From: Myxocyprinus asiaticus
Taxonomy: Eukaryota > Chordata > Actinopteri > Cypriniformes > Catostomidae
NCBI RefSeq assembly: GCF_019703515.2
Contig: NC_059348.1
Span: forward strand, 26,256,656 to 26,320,655
DNA length: 64,000 nucleotides
Direction of reading: 5' to 3'
Below the pieces are notes generated by a model. It searched no databases, was not told the DNA's origin, and was given only the letters and a program-made list of their open reading frames with translations. A program made the position numbers and the translations under genes. This document shows, one piece after another, positions 38,991 through 51,961 of this stretch. Numbering within the stretch: position 1 is the first letter of the stretch; every line of letters starts with the position of its first letter.

Positions 38991-40974
38991 TATATTTATA
39001 TGAAACTAAGAATAAAGGCTGCAAACAATTATATTTATACCACTTAAGTTTTTACTTTTTTTTTTTTTTTTTTTTTTTTTGCTTGAGTAATCAAATTACA
39101 CTAGTTATTTTCTTGATACACTTTCATGGTTTTATTGCTGATAAAGATCCTGGTAACGGGTTCATCTGTGCACATTTTTCCAAAGAAAAAAATCTCTTTG
39201 TCTTTCCTTTACCATGATTTTGTCAACAGCTTCACCAATATGTCACCAAGCTCTCCTAATTCAATCAAACCCTGAAAGATACAATCAAGTCTGGTTGAGG
39301 GATTCATTTTGTACTCCAAATCTTTTCCATTTTGACAATTAATCATTAGTGTTTGGCTGTAGCTTATCAAGCAAACATAAGCAGTCTGTCAATAAGAAAT
39401 ATCATTAGAAAGTATGTGGGCACCCATCATTAAAATTCCAGTAGCCTATTAAATCTTTTGTCAACGCCCTTCATTCACTTGTGTTGTGTCAGGAGAGCAA
39501 TAGAGCTCTGTGTGGAATGAATGCTCCTGAAATTGAAATTCAAATGGTAGCCCTCAGCTAATCAGCATCAGCTGCTCCAAGAATCCTCTCTCTAGCATCT
39601 AATGACTGAAAAGGCCTCATAAAAGAGCTGAAAACCTTAATGAAACAACAATAAATTTGGCTCTGTATCACTTTTGTCTTTTCTCTAATTAAACCACATA
39701 GATTATCATGCCTTGTACATCACTTTCAGCCTGAAGTAAACAGTCTATATGTTTACAGAGAGATAAAATCATTATATACACATTTAGCCTCTTCTTGGAA
39801 CCATGGTTTCCAACATATCTATAGCAGATTGCAATTACATCCCCCTCAACTGAAAGGGTACACATATTACCAGCAACATTAATCATTTGATTGAGGCTTT
39901 ATTATTCTGATGAGAAATGTATCCGAATACCTTTAATGTGCATTATACTGAGACGATGTGCAGATGTTAATAGAGTGATTTATATAATAGCTTTTTTCTG
40001 CATATGAAATGCAGATTAAATAAAGCTTATACCCTGGTCATGAACATGAGCTCTCCATACAAGGTTTAACCCTTCATGTCTGGGGCTAGTGTGATAGCAA
40101 ACACAATTTGTTGATTTATATATATATATAAACTACACCGATAATCTAGTGTTTTGGACTGTACATTTTGGGTGATGCCACTGGCAAGTATAAACATACT
40201 CAGTCAGCACAGTTTCAAATATAGGAAGTATTGCATGGAATATGTAGTTAAATTTACTTTGTATGTATAGAGTAATAACCAATATGAATGTATACAGATG
40301 CTTTAACATGAACTGACATTAAATAGGAGACATGTACTTGCTGTATGCATCTTTATGACAGATTTAGCCTATTGTGCATCCAAAAACCTTCTGTGATTTC
40401 ATACTTTATCTTTGAACTTCAGTGGTAGAGAAAACTTTTAAAAATCAACTCTGAAATACTGAAAAGAAACAGGTATAATGTGTCTATGCACAGAAGTTAC
40501 ATAGTATACAGAGTAGCAGGGATAAAATGCAGAAGTAGTTTTGTGATCACAGTACCGAGGATGGATGGTCAGTCATGCAGGACTGTATTTGACCTGAAAG
40601 CATTAATTTCAGTCCTCAGTCCTGTATCAAACTCTTGGCACAAAGAAGGAAGACAAACCCTATATGGATCTGGAAATGAGGTTTTATTATAGCTGAGAAG
40701 GCAAGCCATGATGTAATTACAATAAGATTTAAGATCTCAAATTAATTCTATTGTACTATAAGCAGTGTATATGTGATGCTAAAATGCTATACATATACAT
40801 TTCCATCTTTTTCAAAAACAAACTTCACATTGGTTTATTCAAGGTGCTCAGATGTCAGATGGCAACAGCCGTTCCAGACCAACCTCAACAATGTATAATG
40901 ACAAACATAGACTGCCCCCCTGTGGTGCTATATGCTTCTTACATTGTTGAAAACACAAAGCAATCCATTGTGAA

Positions 40975-41010
<36 letters not shown>

Positions 41011-41398
41011 TAGTGTAGTGACAATTTTTTATACTGTGCTTCATTTTAGACGTGTTAACCTTTGAAACTATAATAAAGTGCAAAAACAAATCTCCTCGAC
41101 CCATTACGCACAGACATAAAGAGGGCAGCATACACACAAACACGGTCCTCAACAAGCAAGAAGGACATATCCTTTTGCTGATATAAGGCAGATAAAGGCT
41201 CAGTTACTTTAGGATCTGCACTTTAGATGAACTCCTTTAAAATGCATGTAGCAAAACTGAACTCTTCCACTGTATGAAAGGATAATAAAGTTAATAAAAT
41301 TAAGTATTTATTTAATCTGCCCTACAATGCAGTTTAAAACTTGTAAAGGACAAAGGTGAAGGTATTGTTGAGAGCCATTTAACTGTAGTGTCAACCTG
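38991..41398. other. Non-genic stretch; repeat-free block at 39240-39720
   Basis: Poly-T tracts lie at about 39056-39080 and 40979-41007. Bases 39240-39720 show no recognised repeats, and carry AT-rich homeodomain-like cores such as CTAATTAAAC (39685) and TTAATCATTA. They could be a conserved non-coding element. No exon recognised. Confidence 0.4.
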
Positions 41399-43894
41399 CA
41401 GTGCTGGGTTCAAGTCCACCTTACATCCGAGTCTTTAAACAGTTGAGTCTGAATCCATAACAAACCAAGTACGAGTCGAGTCCGAATGAATCTGTTCATG
41501 AATCTAAATAAAAATTGTAACTGTAAACGCAACATCAATACTTTAAGCTTACTTTAACGTTTACAATTACAACTAAGAAAAATTATTTTTCAATATAAAT
41601 GTAACAAAACACCTCTGTTGCATTTCAGAGGGGGGGGGGGACCAAACCATTTTGGGTGTGGGGGGTCGTGGGTGTCCTCAGTCCTTTAAAATAGTGAATG
41701 TGGTAAATGCAATAATTTTCTGTATAAAGGCTTTAAATGCATTAACGTTTTTTAAATGCAACAAAAATTTGATAATTTTTGGTTTTAAATTATATGTTTT
41801 TTAAGTTTACACAGTACAAGACAAACACCTTGTCTGCATTGCTAGCAATTTGCCTGTTTCAGTCATCTTTTCTTTTTTGTGCTGTCTCAAAGAAAAGATG
41901 AATAGAATTTGAATTTCTTTTCATCAATGATGTATCCGTAAAATGACATATGTCAGCTGGCTAGCAAAAAGAAAATACACGAAATGATTTACTACCCACA
42001 AGTTGTCCCTCACTGTCCCCCCCAGTAGAATATTAACACAATCTTTTCTTCAAGATGCTCTTTTCCATACAAAAACAGTTCATATTGACCACTGCTGTCA
42101 AGGTCCAATGAGAAGAAATGAAAATCATTATAAAAATACCATAAAAGTAGTCCATACAACACATAGCTGTTGTATGGCCCCAGAAAGTTTGGAACATAGT
42201 GCACTTGTCATATGGACTATTGTTATGATGCCTTTATGCTGAACCTTTAATAGTGCTTTATAGTATTTGTTCTTTATGAAGCTTGACAGCTCCTGCTCAC
42301 TATAAACTGTCATTCTATGGAAAAGAGCTGCTTAAAATATCTATTTTTATGTTCCAAGAAAAACAGCATATGGGTTTTGAACAACATAAGGGTGAGTAAA
42401 TGAGTGAGTAAAAGTAGATTTTCTGTTTTTAGGTGAACTACTTTAACTGGTGGCTCATTTTTTGAGCACAAACCTGACAAGGACATTCTCAAAATAAAGT
42501 GGACTCTTAGGAGATGCTGTACAAAATCCAGAATTAATTAAAGACATAAAGAAATTATTTAGAAAATCTTAAATTGATTGTTAATTACCTAATACTGTTT
42601 GCACTAAAAATATATGACACTGTCCTTGCCAAAACCTAAAAACTCATGGAAGCCAGAAGTCACAGCCTCAGGTCTTACCATGTTCTAGTTCTGATTCTCC
42701 TCCTGAGGCCCAGCAATTCTTTTTTGTGTCAGACGTTTGTTATTTAAGTTATTCTTAGCCCATACATGTTACAGTGGTAAATCTTGGGGTATTATTAGAG
42801 AGCTTTTCAGAGATACCAAATATTTGAGAGTTTGGCCACGTCAACTTCCTCTAATATGTGTTGAAATTTATCACAGTTCAATCCAGCACATCAAATACAA
42901 TATGAATAAAACATTCTTTTTTCAATAAACAATTTTTATCATATGTATTTTATGCACCAAACATTGACATTTAAAAAAGGGAAATTGTAAAACTTTTTTC
43001 GCTGGGTCTCAGGAACTTATGGTAAGATGACATCATCATAGCATGTAATGTAAAATAATGAGATCTTTATCATGACAAAGCAGGCTGCCTATATAAAAAT
43101 ACACAGAAATATTAGTTCACACTTTTGTCAGAATTTTCAAAGCTCTGTGATTTTTTTAATTATTTTTTTATTATTATTATTTTTTTGGAATGGAATGGTG
43201 ATTGAGAAATATACCTCAAAAGCCTGTTGTATCATATTTGATACATGTAATTACAACTGGCTTTTTAAATAAAACAATATACAAAATTTTAACAAAGCAC
43301 AAGTTGCTTATATTAAGCAAATACTAAATTTAGAATATCAGTAACAATATAATCATTACTGTTACTTTTGCTTCATTAAAATAAGCTGTCATATATCCCA
43401 ACATAAGTCACTTTTCTTGCAAGTCTGCAGCCATTTTGAATAGATTGATATAAACGTTTAAACCACTTTGTTCACAAATAACCACTAGATGGTGCCATAA
43501 ACGTGAAACTTACATACCATATGTTTTTTGGTTTTTCAGCTTGAACAGAGAGTGCAACAGGAGCCATCAAACACTGTGTTTCATATTTGATACCCATGGC
43601 GTTATAGGGTTAAACACAGTGAAATAACTCTGGCTTCGTCAACAACATCAGGGGATGCTACAGCTACATGCAGACAGAGATGTTTAATTCTGTTTCGTAA
43701 TTATTATTTTTTTCATTGCATCACAAATGCGATGGACTCAGCTGGACTCTAAAAAAAAAATACCGAGTCCCAAAGTCTCGAGTCCAAGTCAAGTCCAAGT
43801 AAAAATGCATCCGAGTCCGTGATAAGTCCAAGTCCATTAAAATTGGACTCGTGACTCGGACTCTAGTCCGAACTCGAGTACCCCAACTCTAGTG
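41399..43894. mobile_element. DNA element with inverted GAGTCC-rich ends (hAT-like), about 2.5 kb
   Basis: The left end CAGTGCTGGGTTCAAGTCC... continues with CGAGTC, GAGTCCGAATGAATC motifs. The right end, read inverted, is CACTAGAGTTGGGGTACTCG followed by GAGTCCGAGTCACGAGTCC. Both ends are packed with GAGTC repeats, as in a known type of fish hAT element. No transposase was found. A copy of the 33969-type MITE lies inside. TSD not found, so the boundaries are moderate confidence. Confidence 0.5.
42000..42446. mobile_element. MITE (33969 family) nested inside the 41399-43894 element
   Basis: Shares GCTCTTTTCCATA, AAGCTTGACAGCTCCTGCTCAC, GAACAACATAAGGGTGAGTAAA and the terminal GTTTTTAGGTGAACTACTTTAA with the copies at 2629 and 33969. 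The left end is decayed. Confidence 0.55.
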
Positions 43895-43898
43895 CTTT

Positions 43899-43992
43899 TT
43901 TTTTTATCCAAAAGCAACCTTTTATCAGGATGTGTTCCATGGGAATTGAACCAGCAACCTTGGCATTGCTAGCTCTACTTGTCAGCTCAGGG
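43899..43992 (-). mobile_element. Decayed tRNA-derived SINE
   Basis: On the minus strand, GAGCTGACAAGTAGAGC (A-box region) and GGTTCAATTCCCATGG (B box) are followed by a tail with GGTTGCTTTTGGAT. Same type as 11938-12096, adjoining the end of the 41399-43894 element. Confidence 0.6.
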
Positions 43993-44691
43993 AAGACCTT
44001 ACCATTAAAGGGTCATAAAACCCCATAAACATTTTTTTAGATGTTAAAAGTTATGTACACATTGCACTTCATTGAAAACAATGATAGCACTCATTATGTT
44101 TATTACAAAGGAGTGAGTTTGATTTGTACATTGATAGATCGTTCATCTTACTAATGAGATGATGCATTGAGCACTGCTGCAGGTTTTATAAAAACACTTT
44201 CTCCTCCAGAATATGCATTTTTAGGGACAAGAAAACTGAATCATTGTCAAATTAGAGTGATAGCAAAATGCCTCAACTGTGATCAGATTTTCAAAAGACA
44301 TGGTCAACCAATAACGTTAGAGCGACAGCAGTAGAAACACCTATGAGCGACTTTACAGTACAGAGACTAGCGACATCAAGCGATTTTGTCGCTGCATGTG
44401 TGTAGAAGGCTTTATTGTTCCCACACTGTGCTCTCTTAACAGACTTGACATTTTTGCAAAGCAGGGATTTCAAAATACGTGAGGGACAGTTAGGTGAGAG
44501 TCAGAAGCCTATGTAGACAGACTGAGCAGAGACTGAAAAGTAATTACACCAAAAAGGAAGACATTCAGAGCCTCCGTGACACAAAACCGGGTAAGTTAAA
44601 GGATAGACTCATCATTAAAGATGACACTAGATGAGTTGGAAAGCTTCCTCATGTCATATCTGAGTAAGAAAAGCAGCAGACAGCTCCACTT

Positions 44692-45780
44692 CACTGTAAA
44701 AAAACAATTTGTTGAGTCAACTTAAAAAAGTTTGTTACCCAGCTGCCTTTAAATTTTGAGTTAACAATAAAATTCATGTTGAATTGATAAACCATGAGAA
44801 TGGACTAAAAAACAATGTTTTGTTGAGACAACTAAATAATCCATTGACAAAACTGTTTATTTAAAGTTGTATGGACACGATGTGTTGAACTAACTTGAAT
44901 ATTCTGGCAGCCGAGGTACCCAGGATGCATTGCAGCACACACAGTTTTGATGTATTATGTTCTGATTAATTAACTCTAAATGATACATTTAAATCAGTTC
45001 ACTTTGCCAATGGTTTCTGTGAAAAGTTAGATATCAATTATGGTAAGTTTTTACTTTTTTTGTTTTATGTGCTCACCATTTAGGAGTAAAGTAGCACCAG
45101 AAGTTAGGTACCTGTATTCTAATTTTCAAAACATGTTCTGACTTTAAAGAGTTCATTTCTGTTTGATTTCTTCAAGCGCTATAAGCTTTGATCTGTCTAA
45201 ACTATCACTATTAATGCTTAGTGAGCTTGATTTATATGTCAAGAAAATCCAGCAATTTTGACTACTGTAGAGGAGACTGTCTTGATATATAAAGCCAGAA
45301 TGTGCAACAGTCTAGTTTTGGAGGCACATAGATCTCAGCACCTGACACACAAACCTTAATTATGGTGACCATTAACAAACATCAAGTAAAAAAATAAGCT
45401 CTTAACATCACCACACAACCAACAACTAACAATGATGACAAAAACAACAGCATACTGTAAAGAAAATCATCAAACAGACAAACTTGTTTGTTTAGACAAC
45501 TTTGTTAAGCTTGTTGGGACAGCATTTGTGATATTGTCTAATATGTGTTTTCATGTTGATTCAGAAGAATTCACATTACTTAGTGTCAAAGATCTCACGG
45601 TAATTGAGGAGTGACTTGACACCGAATGTAGTTGATTCAACAAATGTTTTTCCATTAACTCAAATTAAAAACAAGTTGAAACAATGACAACTTAACATTT
45701 TAAGTTTTTGATGGCGGTTAGTTGTCAAGTCAAAAAATGCATATTGATACAACTAAACACCAAAATTCTTTTTTACAGCG
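44692..45780. mobile_element. DNA element with CACTGTAAAAAA-type ends
   Basis: The left CACTGTAAAAAAACAATTTG and right CAAAATTCTTTTTTACAGCG form imperfect TIRs. Both flanks inside carry repeated GTTGA/TCAAC motifs (TTGTTGAGTCAACTTAA at 44709, AGTTGATTCAACAAATG near 45630, GTTGTCAAGTC near 45721). A 60-codon frame lies at 45432-45614 but matches nothing I know. Confidence 0.6.
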
Positions 45781-48371
45781 TATAGGAAATGAGCACATTA
45801 AACAGTGCTTGCATCAATCATCTCAGCAGTTTCTATAAAGATCAATATGACTGAATAAAAGGGGGTGTTATCTAAATAGGTAGACATTGAGTATGAACCA
45901 TGTAACATCTAGAATGTGTTTATATGCACAATTTATTAGGACCTAGCCTTGAACTACAGACATTTGAAATGCTGTAAGCCTTTTCACTGATAATACAGTA
46001 TCTGATGAAACGCTTATGTTGTTAGCAATAAAAAATAATACAGAAAAACAGAGCCACTAACCATTGTTGCAGAAGGTAAAGGATGTATTTAAAGCCTGCA
46101 AATGCAAATCAACTCAAAGGATGAAATCAAAAGGCATACATTTAGTTAGTTTGTTTGTCCAACCCCCTTTTAAAAAGTGCTCAAGGAATACAGTATGTTC
46201 AGGATCTTCAAGGTTACCACGACTATGTTGGCGCCAGTTGTGAGTGTCTGAAAAAAACATGATACACTTTTTCAGGTCCATCTGCTTCTGCCTATTGAAC
46301 CAGAAATCTATACCTGACAGATATGCACTTTACCACTAATACATGTGCCAACAGATATGTACATTTACCAGTGCTGGCTCTCAATTCTAAAAAAACGTCT
46401 CATTTCTAAATTCTAATTTCTCAATTCTAGGTAAGGCTAAGAGTGTCATCAAGGGTTAATAACTGAAGAAAAATGGCAATTTACAGTATTTATTTTTGCC
46501 TTTGCATCTGTATGATGAGTTTGACCTATGGCCATGTTGCATGTTTGCAAATATAAGTTTTCTTACAGCTTAATGAGTTACTATTGCACATTTTGAAGCC
46601 TGACTCAGGCTTGACTCATTTGGGCAGCTGCAAATGAACAATGGCAATTGGCAAAACAGAAATTTGCTAAAAACTGTTTTGTCAGAATACACTGCTACTT
46701 TGCAATGGCTGTCAGTGGAGAAAGACACTGTAGTTAACCTGGGTACATCAAATACTGTAGATGCTGTCACCACCTTTAATCAGTAGGAATTGGTCCAGCG
46801 TTTGGACAAAACAGTGTCTGGAGAGTGACTTTATTTTAATTTAACAATACATCAAACTGTGACTTTTAAGCACAAGAGACTGATAAATATCCCTAGAATG
46901 TCTACACAACAACTGAGTAATAAAAACCCCTAATAAATTGTGTGGCACAGCAACTGACATGTGAATTACGAGAGTTCACTGCATATTACCTCAGTAGACA
47001 GGTATAAAATATAATATGTAAAATAATAATATATCATGTTAAAAAGGATTACATAAAGTAATTATTAATTCTAAAGTAGCAAATATAAAAGTACAGCTGT
47101 TAAAGTCATTTTCTTTTCTTTCTACATTGTTATAATTCTCCAAAAGTTTACCTTAGAAACTCCCTTCTCATAGGTTGAGAGCAAGGTGTGCTGTCATAGC
47201 AACCATGATACGTTCTGTTTCCGTTTGTCCTACGAAGGCCATCTAGTTTTAATGAAGCTAATTCTAAATTGAGTACGCTAGGTATAAGGCTGCCTACAGA
47301 GGATGCGTCCTACCTAGCACCAACCTTCGTAATGAGACACACCCACGGGGAGAGAGCCTAAGGTTACTCTGACCCCTTAGTGACAAGTGAGGAGCATCAA
47401 ACAAATTCTTTGTAAACACACTGGCTTACCTTTCATGCTCCACTTTGCTATTGAGAATGGCTAATAATACTATTGAGGCTGTCTCAGATTATGTCAGAAT
47501 AGGAAACAAAGTTAATGAGTATCGCTCAAGGACCTCAAAGCAGCTGAAAGAAACTAGCTCAGTTCAGCTTCATCCCATGAAGTTGGGTACTTGTGAAAAT
47601 ATCAGTGTTAACCTCATGCATGCGCCTCTTTTCACAGTTTACAAAGATAACTGTCCCCTGACGTACATGCTTGGGTCCACAAACATAATGTTGTGGACCA
47701 TAGGTGGATTATGAATTCAAAATAAAACACTCTCAAAACACTCTGCAAAAGCATGTGGACACCTACACAATGACATGGTTCATGCTGGTATAAAAAGAGT
47801 CATTGTTGGGGATAAGATTGTATTGACCATACATTTTAAGAGAAAAAGTTTCTTTTTAAGTTTGAAAATGAACTTTTTTAGGACTTTTTAGGAAAAATAA
47901 AAGGACTCCCAGGGATCTCTAGCAACATGTTCAAGTGTGCTAACATCAAACCTTTAATATTAAACAAAATAGCACATTTTGTTTATTTCTGGAAACCGAT
48001 TAAAAATTGATTTTGATTCAGACTAATTTGCTAATTAATCATTCAGGCTAATGAATCTTTCAGGCTGACTTGTAAACTATTTCTATCAATTAACTAAAAA
48101 GAACCTACTCAAAACAAGGATTCGCGTACAAATTGGACATCACTGTGGCTTGTGAGCATGTTTAACTCCACAAAAGCTCTAACCAAGAGCAATATTTAGG
48201 TGATGAATTATTTTCGAGCAAAGCATAACAAGAAAAATGCCCATTCACTTTACAAATGTCCATGACTTTTCCATTACTTTTAAGGTTTTGTTAATTTCCA
48301 AAACACAATTAAAATTCCCTGATATTTCCAAGTTTTGCGTGTTGACCATTACAGACACTTTTCAAGATATA
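45781..48371. other. Non-genic stretch
   Basis: Bases 47165-47400 contain CCTACGAAGGCC and ACCTTCGTAATGAGACACACCC inverted motifs resembling the ends of another short DNA element. No exon recognised. Confidence 0.35.
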
Positions 48372-48379
48372 CTGTAAAT

Positions 48380-49003
48380 CAGGGGTTCTCAACGGGGGCA
48401 GTACCACCTCCCCCCCCCCCCAGGGGGCATTCAAAGGATGCCATGGGGAGCTGAGAGCAAATTTGTAGAGAGGGGGGCGTTAGATTACAAATGGGGGGCG
48501 TTTATCAGTCATAATAATCAAATCTATCATCAAGTTCCTCTTTGCATTAAAACGTTTATCTAGACTTGGAGTATAACAGTTGGTTCTCAATTATACAGGT
48601 TGTTCTGATGGTTCATCTGATTTTGAAGTCTAGCAACGCATCTGAAGTATCTGGTTTAGCAGCGTCAAGTACACAGGTGGAGGCACAACCTCGGCTAATG
48701 CACCTGTATGGCTCTGTAGATGGATACAGCTCAATGGACAGAGCAGTGCGAGCGCAAAGCTTGAGTTCTTAAACTCGCAACTTTGCGAGAATCAGTGAGA
48801 AGCATGGGTGCGAGGAGCGGAAACCATTTGAATTCAGCACAGAATTCTACATCACCACACTTGAATTTACTATAGTAACACTAACTGTACTTTAGGCAGA
48901 AATAGATTGATAATAATAAAACCAAATCTCCACTTCAGCTCTATTAAATTTGGGGTAAGGGAATGAAGTAGGACGTTCATCAAAAAAAGGTTGAGAACCA
49001 CTG
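48380..49003. mobile_element. hAT-type MITE with 8-bp TSD
   Basis: The TIRs CAGGGGTTCTCAAC and GTTGAGAACCACTG are flanked by CTGTAAAT (48372-48379) and CTGTAGAT (49004-49011), an 8-bp TSD matching at 7 of 8. Near the left end is a C-run followed by GGGGGCATTCAAAGG. An internal 40-bp stretch (GCTAATGCACCTGTATGG, TCTGTAGATGGATA, at 48691-48725) is shared with 15676-15710 inside the DIRS-containing element. Confidence 0.85.
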
Positions 49004-49011
49004 CTGTAGAT

Positions 49012-50459
49012 TGCATTGTATGTGTGCATAGACCTGATATGTCTATAGTCAGTACACTATGCATTACGTTATTACACATGAATTACGCATTACATTTATC
49101 CCTGCTTGCCCCCAGTTCTTTGTCTGATCTCTATTCCTTCCATGATGAACTGAGATAGAGCTCTTGTTAAGTTACAGTTAACAGTTCCCCTTTTATCTCT
49201 ACATTGCCATTGCAACTTCAAGGTTAGTTATAGTCTTTAATCTCCTGGTGTCTGTTTTTCTTTTATGGCTCTGTTAGGGCCATAGTGCACAGTGCATGTG
49301 AAGCATGCTGACAGACATGAATGTCATATTACAGAACACACAACATATTCTATAAAATGGAATATTTCCTGTGAAGCAGGCCTGCATTGCAGTTTATCCA
49401 GCTTTGTTTTCTTTTTTACTTTTCTTTTGTGGTTGATTTTCAGCGGTGCAAGAAATGCTAATTGTTTAAATTTTTTATGTGCTTGGCTCATGATATTTTC
49501 AGATTTGCAGCTAATTATCCATTCATCAAAAATAGGCTCCCTTTCATTTCACAACCTTCTCTGGCAGTCATCCAATGAAAGTGACTGTTGAACGCAATGT
49601 AGAGTTTGGATGGTTATCTCTCATCAGACAACAAGCTCATGCTCATGGCAGTTTGACAGAGGACATGTCATACTTTTTATGCTTTAAAAACTAAAATGCT
49701 GGTCATACAATAATTTTGTAAAGATTGAAGTAAAGATTTCAGTGTTGTCAATTTGACTAAAGGCCTTTCACTGGCAGATTAGTCCAAATAAGAGTACGTT
49801 TTGCATGAAATTAGGTAAAATAAAAGCTGTTTTTCAGACTGGGGAACAGACCGTAGTACCAAACACAAGACTACCTGTACGAGGTGGTTGCAGTGGAACT
49901 GTGGCATGGTTCAAATGAGTGAGAACGCAACTGTTACTAGGGACCACACTTGTTCAGGAAGGAAAGTAAATAGTGCATGCGTTTTTGTCGATTTAAGCAT
50001 GATGACATCAGCAGTTGCACAAAAACACACTTGCATCATGAGGGGAACGTAAGCAGGACTGCAAATGCATTGCTCACAACCAACTGTCTCCTCATAAAAG
50101 AGATTGTTTGTGCAACCGTTTGTAGATTTAACCGCCTTGTTCTCCTTATTTCTCCTGGACATAAACATCTTCTGATTTACAGCATGTGATGCACAGAGAC
50201 GCAAGTATCCTTCACTCTGGGGTGCATAATGGTTTATTAAAAATTAATTAAAAAAAATTTAATAAAAAACCCACAAATATAGTGACGTTGTGTTCCCCAT
50301 CATGTGCACTGTGCAATGATGTCACTAACTGTTGTGATGATGGCAGTTGTATGGAAATGTGCCAGGGTTCGACAGAATCATAGTCAGTCTGAAACCAAAT
50401 CAATGCTGTGGGGGGCCTAAAACCACCTAAAACAAGAAATATTGTGATTCATTCTTCAA

Positions 50460-50492
<33 letters not shown>

Positions 50493-50699
50493 AAAAACAA
50501 CAACAACATATCAACATACTGTATGGATGATTCAAACCTTACAAAAATCATCATTATTACTTTTTCTCTTAACTTATGTGTTTAAATCAACAGTAGAAGT
50601 GAGATGGAACTCTATACTGACAATGATGCGAAAATGACAGTACTGACAGCGATTCTTGTGTACCGGCAGCCGTTATTAGGGGGGACTATGCCTTTAAGA
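49012..50699. other. Non-genic stretch with an (AAC)n microsatellite
   Basis: (CAA)n at about 50462-50508. No exon or complete element recognised. Confidence 0.45.
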
Positions 50700-50701
50700 T
50701 A

Positions 50702-51949
50702 CACTATATTGCCAAAAGTATTCGCTCATCTGCCTTTAGACGCATATGAACTTAAGTGACATCCCATTCTTAATCCATAGGGTTTAATATGACGTCAGCC
50801 CACTCTTTGCAGCTATAACAGCTTCAACTCTTCTGGGAAGGTTTTCCACAAGGTTTATGAGTGTGTTTATGGGAATTTTTGACCATTCTTCCAGAAGCGC
50901 ATTTGTGAGGTCAGACACTGATGTTGGACGAGAAGGTCTGGCTCACAGTCTTCGCTCTAATTCATCCCAAAGGTGCTCTATCGGGTTGAGGTCAGGACTC
51001 TGTGCAGGCCAGTCAAGTTCTTCCACACCAAACTCGCTCATCCATGTCTTTATGGACCTTGCTTTGTGCACTGGTGCGCAGTCATGTTGGAACAGGAAGG
51101 GGCCATCCCCAAACTGTTCCCACAAAGTTGGGAGCATGGAATTGTCTAAAATCTCTTGGTATGCTGAAGCATTCAGAGTTCCTTTCACTGGAACTAAGGG
51201 GCCATGCCCAGCTCCTGAAAAACAACCCCACACCATAATCCCCCCTCCACCAAACTTCACAGTTGGCACAATGCAGTCAGACAAGTACCGTTCTCCTGGC
51301 AACCGCCAAACCCAGACTCGTCCATAAAATTGCCAGATGGAGAAGCGTGATTCGTCACTCCAGAGAACGCGTCTCCACTGCTCTAGAGTCCAGTGGCGGC
51401 GTGCTTTACACCACTGCATCTGACACTTTGCATTGCACTTGGTGATGTATGGCTTGGATGCAGCTGCTCGGCCATGGAAACCCATTCCATGAAGCTCTCT
51501 ACGCACTGTTCTTGAGCTAATCTGAAGGCCACATGAACTTTGGAGGTCTGTAGTGATTGACTCTGCAGAAAGTTGGCGACCTCTGCGCACTATGCGCCTC
51601 AGCATCCGCTGACCCCGCTCTGTCATTTTACGTGGCCTACCACTTCGTGGCTGAGTTGCTGTCATTCCCAATCGCTTCCACTTTGTTATAATACCACTGA
51701 CAGTTGACTGTGGAATATTTAGTAGCGAGGAAATTTCATGACTTGATTTGTTGCACAGGTGGCATCCTATCACAGTACCACGCTGGAATTCACTGAGCTC
51801 CTGAGAGTGGCCCATTCTTTCACAAATGTTTGTAGAAGCAGTCTGCATGCCTAGGTGCTTCATTTTATACACCTGTGGCCATGGAAGTGATTGGAACACC
51901 TGAATTCAATTATTTGGATGGGTGAGCGAATACTTTTGGCAATATAGTG
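50702..51949 (-). mobile_element. Full-length Tc1/mariner element, copy 2
   Basis: Same family as 6321-7554, in the opposite orientation. The TIRs CACTATATTGCCAAAAGTAT and complement are flanked by TA at 50700-50701 and 51950-51951; length 1248 bp. High similarity to copy 1 throughout, with scattered substitutions. Confidence 0.95.
50784..51899 (-). pseudogene. Tc1 transposase with one nonsense codon
   Basis: The frame runs 371 codons from ATG at 51899 to TAA at 50784-50786; starting at Met29 ([10 protein letters not shown]) gives 343 residues, the usual Tc1 length. [23 protein letters not shown], linker [10 protein letters not shown], catalytic Asp in [10 protein letters not shown], Asp in [11 protein letters not shown] and Glu in DLNPIEHLW are all in one frame. 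The only obvious defect is TGA at 50943-50945, where copy 1 has CGA (Arg), a CpG-to-TpG change that cuts the last 53 codons. The last catalytic residue lies upstream of the stop. Confidence 0.93.
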
Positions 51950-51961
51950 TATTTTGTGATT

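Noticed and set aside
41630..41641. G-run as a G-quadruplex or regulatory site
   Set aside because: A single homopolymer of about 12 G without spaced G-tracts, more likely a slippage tract.
45432..45614. 60-codon open frame as a small gene
   Set aside because: Lies inside the CACTGTAAAAAA-ended element, has no recognised domain and no upstream promoter signal.
50460..50510. CRISPR-like regular repeat
   Set aside because: It is a simple (CAA)n microsatellite; no repeat-spacer architecture is present anywhere in the window.
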